A stretch of DNA of 64,000 nt from Marchantia polymorpha subsp. ruderalis. Taxonomy: Eukaryota; Streptophyta; Marchantiopsida; Marchantiales; Marchantiaceae. This document shows, piece by piece, positions 46,640 through 56,400 of this stretch. The translations under genes and the position numbers were made by a program. The stretch lies in NCBI GenBank assembly GCA_037833965.1, contig AP031352.1, forward strand, positions 10,830,501 to 10,894,500, in the 5' to 3' direction. The first letter of the stretch is position 1. Every line of letters starts with the position of its first letter. The notes beneath the pieces were generated by a model that saw only the letters and a program-made list of their open reading frames with translations, was not told where the DNA came from and made no database searches.

Positions 46640-49600
46640 CTAGACTTCAGGAGGACTGCCGTATTTAGCATAACAGTCGCTACAAATCCACAACTTCTGC
46701 GCACTGGCGAGCATGACGCGCCTGAGGCCCAATTTCTGCATGCGCTCGGTGGGAGACATGGTGGCGAGGAGCACTCGCAAGGCAGCTGATACCTCGTGTC
46801 GGACGGATGCCACTTCTTGCGCGGTGGTTGAACAAACATTGCTCATCGATACTCGCGGGTCGATTTCGCTCAGAGGAACTCTGGATTTCAGAATGTCATT
46901 GGAGCCCGCTGAAGCGAAATTCTTCAAAAGAAAGCTGATCTTGGCCAGCTGCGCCGTGCTCGTGAGCTTGCTCCCGGCCATGCGCCCATCTCTGAGCAGC
47001 AGGTCTAGCCCGGGAAGCACTGCGGTTCGGCCGATCTTGCATGTCACGAACGCAATTTTCAAGGACCACTCTAATAATGGTCCCAATTTGTTCCCGAGCT
47101 CGTTGAGCTGCGAGAGCTCGAACCCTTCCTGGCCTCGGACCTCGTGCAACGCGTGGTCTTCACACAGAAAGTGGATCCTGCAATTCTGCCGGAGCAGAAG
47201 CGCATTCTCCAGCCTCATCCATTGGCCCGAGCTCCCGTCCTCTTGATGCGTCAGGAACAACAACCTCGCCATCGAGCTGTCCTCTTGCACCACGGAGAAT
47301 CTGATGCACGTCTGGATCTGATTGCCCAGCGACTTGCGATTATCGAACTCCCTCTGCAGAATCTGCTCGGGCGAGAAATTCGACGCTCGGCGTGGCTCTT
47401 GGGTCCGAATGTTGTCCTTGGCCCTGTCGAGCATGGCCTCGTCGACTCGGCGAGAGAAGAATTTCTCCAGCGTGTACGATTTCGTGTCCTGCTGCTGCTC
47501 GTGCTCGTCCTCGCGCGTCGTGTGCACCATCTCCGCCTTGGCCTTGAGCGAGGCGGCGTGCATGGCGATGGTCGGGTCGACGGACAACGCGAACAGCTCC
47601 AGATGCAGAATCGTCTGCTCGATCACGGCGCACTCCTCCTTCGTGCACAGCCTCAAATCGGTGATGTCCTTGCCGGACAGCAGCGGCATGGCGTACACGG
47701 GCTCGCGCCCGACCGCCATCTTCGTGCGAGCGCCGATTCCGCCGCTCTTCAGCAGCGCCTTCAATTCCTCCACGGCCACGGCCACATTCCTGTCGTCCAT
47801 GGCCCTGCTGAGCCCCTCGCTGCTGCTCCAGGGCTCGATCACGCGCCGCGAGAATTCGACCCCGGGGCACGTCTCGTTGGCGATGCGCTCGAAGGTCTCC
47901 GAGATGGCTTGCGCCAAATTCACCTGCAGCTCCTTCTCGTCCACCTGATCGTCGGGCGCTTGAGGCTTCGTCAGAACATCCACTCGGTTCAGAGGGTCGC
48001 CGCTGTACTGCACGGCCACCGCCATCTCCGGATTGCGGAAGGCCACGATGTTCTTCCCGGCGCAAAACTCACTCGAGCTGAACTCCCCGAACTCGTCCTG
48101 CTCGCGCGCCAGCTCCATCTGCAGCTTGCGGAACACCGTGTTGGGCAGCAGCGTCGTGCCACTCGAGGTCACCTGCATGGCGAAGCCCATGATCCAGTGC
48201 GAATTCGACGAATTCGGCTCAGGGCCCCAGTACGGGGGCACATTGTCGTGCTCGATTAGCGCCGGGATGAAGATGTGCTCGATGTCGGATCTGAACCTGT
48301 AGGCCAGGCCCAGAGGCATGAGCATGGCGACGACCTGCTGCACGTGAGCGGCGTCCGAGAGCTGATCGGCCAAATGCTCGTGCAGGACGTCGATGGGCAG
48401 CGCCCCGCTCGGATGCACATTGGCCCTGAGCGGGGCGCAATCGAGCCCGAGCAGCCGGCGGCCGAGGATCGACTCCCAGAACAAGGCTGGGTCGAGGACG
48501 ACGAGCCCGTCGCAGAGCAGGCCGCCATGTTTCAGCACGTCCTCGCGGAAGAAGATCACCTGCCCGGCCTCGTGCAGATAGTCCATGGCGGCCGCCAGAT
48601 TGCTCTCGGACACATTGTCGAAGACGGAGCCGAGCACCTTGGATCGAAACTCGCGCCAGAGGAGCACAGGGAATCGATGGTGCTGGGGCTTCTTGGCCCA
48701 TCGGCTGATGCGCTGCTGCAGCTGCGAGCAGATCTGCGGCACGGGCTCGCTCAGGCGCAGAAACTCGCGCAGCCTCTTGGTCAGCGAGTGCTTGAACGAT
48801 TTGGTGTCCTTGCGGTTATGGAAGTCGACGATGAACGGGGCGTGGTGGATGTCGAGAAACTCATCGAACTCGCGCTGGCAGCGGCGCAGCTCGTGCTCCC
48901 AGCTGCTGCGGCTGTGGCACGAGTGCTGGCCATGGAACGAGTTCAGCACCAGCAGCACATGGTGCCGCTTGCCGTCGCCCTTCGTCTTGCGCTTGACGGA
49001 GTTCGACGAGATGTAGCGCAGCCAGTACTCGAGCTCGCGCTTGGCCTCGCGCTCGGTCGCCTCGGGCCCATAGTTCGCACTGCACACCACCACGAACAGC
49101 GTCGCCTCGCCTGCAGCGAAGGCCAGATGCGGCAGGCTCGGACTGTGCAGCATGTGCAGCTCGGGTTGCCCCGCCAGATCCCACACCCCGAGGAACATGT
49201 GCCTGTGCACGAGGCGCGAGAGCTCGATCTCGAACGCCTGCTCATGCTCGTGCTCGTCGGCCTCAAGGCCGGGCGCCACGCATCTGCACACCGGGGCCTT
49301 GGGCAGCTTGCGCCCTTGCGGGCGGGCCAGCGATTTCTTCAGCGTCGTCTTGCCCACTCGCGGGTGACCGCAGAGGAAGATCCTGGCGCGAGTGACTGGC
49401 ACATTGGGCTCGTCCATCAGCACCTTCAAGCTCGGCACCAGCTTCAGATTCTGCCTCCTGAAGCCCTCGGCGTTGTTTTTGTAAGACGGGTCCGGCCATG
49501 CCACGAAGATTTGCGCCACCAGAAACGGGTTCGCTTGGTACGCCTTGACGAGAGCTCGAGCGCTGGTTTCCGTGTTGCCTGAGTCCTGGACATGGAGCTC

Positions 49601-50584
49601 TTGCAGCCCGGGCAGGTCGTCCGCCTCCAGGACAGACGCCAGCTCCAGCAGCCCTCTCTCGCCCATGGCCACATTGTTCAGCACCAGCTTGCGCAAATTG
49701 TAGAGGAAGATTGTTTTCAGAGCTCTGGACAGAGCGACCACGCCCTCGTCGCCCATCCACATGCCCAGATTGTTGGACACGTCCAGACATTCCAACGAGG
49801 CGAAATTCAGCGACTCTAGTCCATTGGCAATGGCCATGGCTCCCTGGTATCCGATTCCGCAGTAGGAGAGCTCGAGAGATTTGATCCGTCCCACCATGCC
49901 GGACGTCAGGGCGTCCACCACGCATATGGCCGCCTGCTCGTTCACTATGCCCTGCATTTGCAAGTCTTCGAGATGTGGCATGGAGCGGAACGACTTGCCC
50001 AGAGCGTCTGTTCCCTGGTGGACGAGGTTCTGCTTCCCGGAGCCGATGCTCAGAGATTTCAGATCCGACACTCCGCCTGATTTCAGAGCCTGCGCTATGG
50101 CGGCCAGTCCCATGTCTCCCACATCGGTGCGCAGTAAATGCAGGTTCGTGAGAGATGACAAGTTTCCCGATGCCAGCATTCCAGCGACCTCTCGGGCTCC
50201 ATCATCATCGAGACGAGTTCCTGACAAATCCAGAAGTCTCAAATTGCCCAAATTGCCCACTTCGATGGCTCGGCCCAGCTCCGCCAGTGCTCTTACACCA
50301 ACCCTGCCATTGCACAGTCTCAGATGTTGGATGCCTGGGAAGGGGCGCTGCTGTAAGGCGACCCCCAGCGCCTCAATTTCGCTCTCGGCCGCTTCCGGTC
50401 CTTGGAGATGCAAGTCTGTCACTCGCTCCAGCTCCTCTGAGAGCAGGCTTTGAATTTCTGCTCTGGCGTCGTCCTTCCATGAAGAATCGGAATCTGAAGC
50501 GGGGTCGGAAGTCGGGAGAAGAGGATTTCTCTCAACCCATTTCTTCAGAATCAGACCTATCGACGACGAAGATGAAGAAGCCAT
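46640..50584 (-). CDS. LRR-ROCO protein, TORNADO1-like
   Basis: Predicted 1314-residue multidomain protein in one uninterrupted frame. Residues about 55-380 are RNI-type leucine-rich repeats (repeating L..L.LS.C..G..G and LR.LDLSGT.LDDDG). A Roc GTPase-like domain follows: P-loop GHPRVGKTT at 406-414 and switch-II motif WDLAGQPE at 468-475. The G4 position reads LVLNSF rather than xKxD, so guanine specificity may be altered. A COR-like region covers roughly 600-900, and the C-terminal third is of unknown type, ending in ICSDCYAKYG. Arabidopsis TORNADO1, needed for leaf patterning and root development, has the same LRR-Roc-COR order and a similar length of about 1380 residues. I chose the third in-frame ATG (Ala at +2, Ser-rich N-terminus); starting at the outermost ATG-type codon, 50698, would add 38 residues. 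No intron is required. Confidence 0.9.
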   Translation of the reverse strand: MASSSSSSIGLILKKWVERNPLLPTSDPASDSDSSWKDDARAEIQSLLSEELERVTDLHLQGPEAAESEIEALGVALQQRPFPGIQHLRLCNGRVGVRALAELGRAIEVGNLGNLRLLDLSGTRLDDDGAREVAGMLASGNLSSLTNLHLLRTDVGDMGLAAIAQALKSGGVSDLKSLSIGSGKQNLVHQGTDALGKSFRSMPHLEDLQMQGIVNEQAAICVVDALTSGMVGRIKSLELSYCGIGYQGAMAIANGLESLNFASLECLDVSNNLGMWMGDEGVVALSRALKTIFLYNLRKLVLNNVAMGERGLLELASVLEADDLPGLQELHVQDSGNTETSARALVKAYQANPFLVAQIFVAWPDPSYKNNAEGFRRQNLKLVPSLKVLMDEPNVPVTRARIFLCGHPRVGKTTLKKSLARPQGRKLPKAPVCRCVAPGLEADEHEHEQAFEIELSRLVHRHMFLGVWDLAGQPELHMLHSPSLPHLAFAAGEATLFVVVCSANYGPEATEREAKRELEYWLRYISSNSVKRKTKGDGKRHHVLLVLNSFHGQHSCHSRSSWEHELRRCQREFDEFLDIHHAPFIVDFHNRKDTKSFKHSLTKRLREFLRLSEPVPQICSQLQQRISRWAKKPQHHRFPVLLWREFRSKVLGSVFDNVSESNLAAAMDYLHEAGQVIFFREDVLKHGGLLCDGLVVLDPALFWESILGRRLLGLDCAPLRANVHPSGALPIDVLHEHLADQLSDAAHVQQVVAMLMPLGLAYRFRSDIEHIFIPALIEHDNVPPYWGPEPNSSNSHWIMGFAMQVTSSGTTLLPNTVFRKLQMELAREQDEFGEFSSSEFCAGKNIVAFRNPEMAVAVQYSGDPLNRVDVLTKPQAPDDQVDEKELQVNLAQAISETFERIANETCPGVEFSRRVIEPWSSSEGLSRAMDDRNVAVAVEELKALLKSGGIGARTKMAVGREPVYAMPLLSGKDITDLRLCTKEECAVIEQTILHLELFALSVDPTIAMHAASLKAKAEMVHTTREDEHEQQQDTKSYTLEKFFSRRVDEAMLDRAKDNIRTQEPRRASNFSPEQILQREFDNRKSLGNQIQTCIRFSVVQEDSSMARLLFLTHQEDGSSGQWMRLENALLLRQNCRIHFLCEDHALHEVRGQEGFELSQLNELGNKLGPLLEWSLKIAFVTCKIGRTAVLPGLDLLLRDGRMAGSKLTSTAQLAKISFLLKNFASAGSNDILKSRVPLSEIDPRVSMSNVCSTTAQEVASVRHEVSAALRVLLATMSPTERMQKLGLRRVMLASAQKLWICSDCYAKYGSPPEV

Positions 50585-50699
50585 GCATGCAGACAGGAGG
50601 TGAAAAGGGCGAGGGCGAGGGCGAGCTGCCAACGCACAGTTGCTCGACGCAAGGTTAGAGACATTCATGGGACAGGAATCCGAACAGGACGCCAACATC

Positions 50700-52240
50700 G
50701 TAACTTCTCACGCGCAAAGAAGGCGCAGAACATGGCTACAAGCAGAGAATCAGAATCAGAGATTGCCCCGGCAGAAGATGATCAAGAATTGGGGACCTCG
50801 ATTATTCGCCATAACGCATGTCCTGAACTGGTCAGGCTCATGCTTGCCGTCTGAATGCAAAGGATCATGACTGAGGAGTCGGATTCAGACCGGGTCACCC
50901 GAAGCAAGCAGCCAGATGACAGACGCCGAGCAGTCGATACATCTTGCAGCACCTCGTCCGTCTAATTGGACAACGCTGTGAAAACGAGTTGGAGCTCACG
51001 AGCGCGTTGATGCATGATGCTCCACCTCATCTGAGGGAAAAAGTGAGAAATGGCGCTGGCCCGGATTACCAACCCACAACGTTGGACATCTATTGCTGTG
51101 GTCACTCGAGTATTGTTTTCCCCGTGTCCCCGATCAGAAACTGGCAGCCCCACTCTCTCTGAGTAAGAAACAAAAGTTGGGAGGGGCGGCCCGAGACATT
51201 CTTGGAGACTGAGCAGGCTGCTGCTTGAACCCTGTAGGCATGAGCCTAATGGCAAACGCGCATCCTCGCCCTCGGGCTCAAAGGAACATGAAAGATTATT
51301 TTCTGTAGCTCTTGCAACTGTTGATCGGGAGAGGAACACATGAAATTGATCAAATTGTGTCGCTATCGTCCACGTTTTCGATCGTTTGCTGATTTAAATA
51401 ATGTGTTCAAGTGTCCGGTAGTCAGCACAGTTAACACGTGCAGTATGTACTCTAAGTACTGTATTTCACCGCACACGAGGCTGTGAGAGGAACGACAATC
51501 CTCGCAGTGTTAGTGGAGATGTGCAATTTTCCCGTCCAATCACACGTACTTCGCTGGTAATTCCTAGGCTTAAGAAGTTGAGATCATCGTAAGTGCGTCA
51601 TCTTAGTGTCACCACACTCTGGTTTGACGTACTTCGTGCACTGTTTTCTGTCTTTGGCGTATGTAATTTTACAGGCAGCTCAGAATATTTCTCTCGTGTA
51701 TCACGCCGAGCGCTACCAAGATTTGGGAGTATATTACACACCATGAGATTGTAAAATTTGGTGTGGGTGGAGGGAAATGGCGAGGCCCAGAAGAAGGTGG
51801 CTGATACATACTGCCATCAAAATTCACCTCTCCTGATTTCTACAGGGAAATTTGAGCTCCTTGCAGAATCTGGACCTTTTTCCCTCTCCTTGGCCATGGA
51901 AAAATGAACCAAAGGCATTATGATAGCATGTACCGCGGACTGGTTCAGATTCGCTCACAAAGGAGAAAGTGAATGATATAAATTGGACTTTTCCTAAAAG
52001 ACAGTCCGTCGAGCACTTTCCTTCAAAGAGTAGTACTCTTTATTCGAATCGGAACTTGTCTCTTTTGAGAAAATGTCAAAAGGGTACCTTATAGGCGTGA
52101 ATCGGGCCGTGAAGTGTTGATGGTGTCTGTAAGGGGGGAACGTTCACACTTCTATAACGAAGCTCGCCATTCATAGACCTTGAGCCTAAAATTGCAGCTG
52201 AGACACTTTCTCTTTAGACTTGATCGCGTATATAATCCTG
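50700..52240. other. Intergenic upstream of the LRR-ROCO gene
   Basis: Should contain the promoter of the minus-strand LRR-ROCO gene at its left end. I recognise no other gene, RNA or repeat. Confidence 0.5.
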
Positions 52241-52426
52241 AGCCATTCGTCATCTCAAAGAAGACGAATCTGGGCGACGATCTGTGAGTCATAGATCGTC
52301 GTGATCCTAGTGTTCCGTGATCAAGCGTAATAGACTGTGACGCTTGATCACGGAACAGTACTCACAGCTGCATCGCCGCCACGCTCAATGAGATTTTCTG
52401 TTTAGTCAGATTGACTAATCAGAAAA
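52229..52426. other. Four consecutive short hairpins behind a TATA-like box
   Basis: TATATAA at 52229-52235 is followed by four inverted repeats in under 200 bp: ATTCGTC/GACGAAT at 52245-52251 and 52263-52269; CGACGATCT/AGATCGTCG at 52275-52283 and 52293-52301; TGTTCCGTGATCAAGCGT and its perfect 18-bp complement at 52311-52328 and 52340-52357; and TTTTCTGTTTAGTCA with a one-mismatch complement at 52394-52408 and 52412-52426. CTGTGAGT at 52282 and ACTCACAG at 52360 would also pair around the third hairpin. The perfect 18-bp stem is far beyond chance. It could be a structured non-coding RNA or a foldback insertion; I cannot tell which. Confidence 0.5.
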
Positions 52427-52530
52427 CATCGTAAAGAATATGGCGTGTCATCAAATACAAAAAACATCCGTGGGTCCTGCTCATACCATACCCTGTACTG
52501 AATTAGCTAATAGAAAATTCGTAGCCATCT

Positions 52531-52560
52531 TCGAAGCTCGAAGCTCGAAGTTCGAAGCTC
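52531..52560. repeat. (TCGAAGC)n heptanucleotide repeat
   Basis: Four copies of TCGAAGC, the third with one change (GTTCGAAGC). Simple tandem repeat just downstream of the hairpin cluster. Confidence 0.8.
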
Positions 52561-53400
52561 CAACCTCAAGATTCTGTCAGCACCTCTACAGTGGGTATAC
52601 CTCTCCATTTGTATGTACAGCAGGCAATGGCTTGGGTGATGATTTTATTTTCTGTAAAAACATTTATTCTAATCTGCAGACGACCACAAAGAGCCGGCCT
52701 TAGAAAATGTGCAAAGCTTCGAATCCAACGAACATCGGCGCCAACGAACTCGGAGAATGAGAAGCCGAGGAGAGCAGCCCAGGCCATGCATATAATTCAG
52801 AGCTCGAACTCGATAATTGTCCTTTGCCGACTCCTTGGACGCTGCCAGAAATAGTACTCGTAGGTGGTACCGTAGAGACCATTACTTTTATCACAAAGCA
52901 AGGCCACTTCAGATTTCTTTTCACCATATCTGAGCCGAGGCGCCCGCACGTACGAGACTGGTGTCCCATACGGTGCAATTACGCCTCTGGACTCGGCCAC
53001 CACAAAGCACGGCCTCGAATGCCAGTACGGTGCTGTACTGTACTTCATTCATTAGAGGGCTAAATATGGGTCCCAGTAGCATGCTCAGGATTGAGTCCGA
53101 TCGTTCCGGGCTTGGCATTGGGAGCGAGCGAGTCCATGGGTGCGCGAGCCTGTCAGAACTGTAAATGATGTCACATTGGCACTGCCAGAATCGAGCCCAT
53201 GCAGCTGCATGCGCACCCAGGTCCGACGTCTTGCGCCGCTTCAGAGAACTGTATTCGAGTGCCTGCCATTCTGTTTCTCTTCTCCATCGATGTCGAGAGC
53301 ATCCATGTCGATAATATGGCAACCAGTAGGCCATACCCGCCATCAAGTCACATGGACGAAACCCAAGGGTAATATTGTGCTCGCCACAACACCCCTTTTT
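52561..53400. other. Intergenic, no recognisable gene
   Basis: Moderate composition with open frames up to 141 codons on the minus strand and no recognisable domain. Composition turns AT-rich at the right end. Confidence 0.45.
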
Positions 53401-56400
53401 AAGTATTAATTGTTGTATATTAAAATATATAGTTGGTTAAAAACGAAAGCCACACCTCAATTTCAAAATATTCATGTTGAAGATAATTCTCCCTGTATTT
53501 TCCAAAAGCCGCATTCATGACGATTATTCTACCTACTGTACGCCGGGGATGGCGGAAATAGTACTGTACATATGATAAGAAAAAAAAGTTCACCTTTTGC
53601 AACATAGGACAGTCACTCTCACGTATCCATGTGGACCCACGTCCTTTTTTCACTCTTTTACACTTGTTGACAAATAAGTTTTCGTTTATAGTTCCATTCA
53701 TCTCCAAGAGTAGAGAGGGTCGTTGATTGCATACTGAGTATTCTACATCAAGAGACGAGATCCAATGATGAGTGACAGCTGTTTTACAGGTTAGTGTGTT
53801 TCTGCTTCTAGAAGGTTTGAGAATTTCTTCCGGCTTCGGCAGGAAGGAAATACGGAACTCGAGAGTCCTATTGACGTATTTCGTTTTCAGAATGTACCGT
53901 ATTTAAAAATAAAAATTATTTGTTATCTAGGTGGGTTCACTAGAGAAACTAATGGAGTCAGTCTGCTATAATTTTTCGTTCACCATTTGTGACAAATTCT
54001 TTGTTGATCTAGTTGGTTTTATTAAAGAAAGTAACGGATTCATTCAACTAAAACTTTGTGGTGACATTTGATGAGTTCAATAGTATTCTAATAGAACTCA
54101 ATAACTTTTAGTTTTGAAAACAAGAGAATTTATTCAACTAGTTCTAAAATATTAAGAACCTTTCAAATTTTCTTGGGAACAAAAGTACATGGATTAATAA
54201 TGAAATAACACAAATAGATTTTGGTTTTTGTGAAACTAGAACATTACTATGTCGATGTACTCGGTTCACAAAAATCTGTTGATTGATCAGTTTGATTCCA
54301 AGTATTAAGAATAGATTTCTTCAACTCATGCAGTTTTTCCGAGGATTATTTTGACCAATTTCGAACGCTGCAACACTGTGGAGAGTGATTTCTCAGTGCT
54401 GAAATGGAAAAAGATTTTTCAGAGATCAAACATAACACCCATCTCTCTCTCGAAGATATATTACATTGCTGTCAAATTAGACTAAAAACGGGTGAGGTAT
54501 GGATAAAGTTTTGAAGCCCAATGCAGGATTCTTATCTTCATCACAATTGGATTCTAACATTTGCACCAAAGCCATCAATTTTATCACATGTTCAAATAAA
54601 ACACTATACTTATCAAAATAAGCTTCTTTCCATCTCCATCTTTTTTGTCTCTTCATGAAGAAACTACATCGTTGATATACAATCAATCTTATTTTCATCT
54701 TGATCATATTCTTGATGTTCATAAGCTCATATAAATATAACCGAACACTTGGTAGAGTAAAAGTTTAGAAGAAAATCTTATATTAGAAATAGGATTTTTT
54801 TTAATGTTGAATGGTGTGTATTCAACATAAAAAATTTACTGGTTTTACATTAGTAACACAAAAGTTTTTGCAAAGTTTGAAAAATATATGTATATTGCAA
54901 CTAATGAAACACTCATGCACATCTATTGACATTTCCAATATACATCTTGCAAGATATGAGCATCTTATTAATTTTTTAATCTGAAAATCTAGAATTATAT
55001 GCATTTGTTTGATTAAGATATAGAAAAATTAAAAGTTTGGCTTAAGTTATATCATTGTAAGAATATAGGTTACATGACAAAAGATGTAGCAAAAACATTG
55101 CAGCTATATCAAACAGATTTCAAATATCTATTCATCAATCATTTTTTAGTACATAAATGTCTCAACCTGAAGATAATCATGCGAAAGAAAGAGTTTTGGA
55201 TGTCAATCTTTTTTGGTTTATTTAAAAAAAATTGAATAAGAAAGATCTAAAGAACATAAATGGCATTCTTGTTTCCAATATATACCATCATTTTTTTTTA
55301 TATAAGGGTGAAAAAGTTTTACTTCAATTGTAAAATCATCATATATGTAGAAGCTTATTGACAATCTTTAAAGCTTATGATCTTAAAAAACAAATATCCT
55401 TACAAAGCCATGCTAATTTTCAAGTAATTTGTGTTTATCTTTGCATGCAAAATGTTTTTAACAAAATATTACATCTTGCTAACTATGTGTAACCATCTTT
55501 AGTTGGTAAAAATTTAAATAGAAGTTATTTAAAATGAAGATATTGTTACATTATCGTGAATTATCCATATTTGTCACGTCAATAATCTGTATGCTTGTTA
55601 GGTTTATACGTCATGTCATTAATCCACTAGCAATAGAATGTATTATGGGAATGAAATCTTATCTCATTGTGGATTATATATAGTTTTCACTTTAATAATC
55701 AATGGGCTTGTTAGGGTTATACGTCATGTTATTAATCCACTAGGACTAGAATGGATGGCGGGGGTGAAGTTTTATATCCTTATTCTTACATTGTAAAATA
55801 TACGCAAGTGATAATTCTAGTTATGTTTCATCTTCAAAATTATATTTTATCTTTGAATGAACTACTACTTTAATTCATAGTATTACATTTTGTAAATTCA
55901 AAGTAAGTAACTAAATATCAAATAATTAATCACATAAACTATCAATATATAAAGTTGTGAATGATTTAGATTTTTACATTTAAAACAAATAAGTTTAAAT
56001 TTGACAAACAAAGCTTTGTTAACATCTTCAAAGTCACAAATAATAATCTTAAGAAGAAAAATTGTCAAACGTATAAATTTTGTTTCTCATGTATAGAGTA
56101 AATATAAAAAAAATATAAAAAAATTTTCAAATGAAATATTATAAAAATAGATAATAAAATTTTCAAAAATTATGAGCATAAAACTAAATATTTTTCATGT
56201 AATTATTTGAAAATAAGATTTCAAAATCATTTTGAAATGAAGTTCATGGATGGTTTATTCAATAATACTTATTATAACGAATTTTTTCAATGAGTAAAAA
56301 ATTTAATCAAAATAATGAAGAAATAAATAAGTATTAAATAAAATTTTTTACAATTAAAAAAATTCAAAGGAAAACCTGTTAAAAGCTAAAGTTTTTATAC

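Noticed and set aside
47144-49582. Long plus-strand frames of 371 and 435 codons across the LRR-ROCO gene
   Set aside because: Antisense shadows in GC-rich coding DNA; repetitive Arg/Gln/Leu/His content follows from the codon pattern of the real gene.
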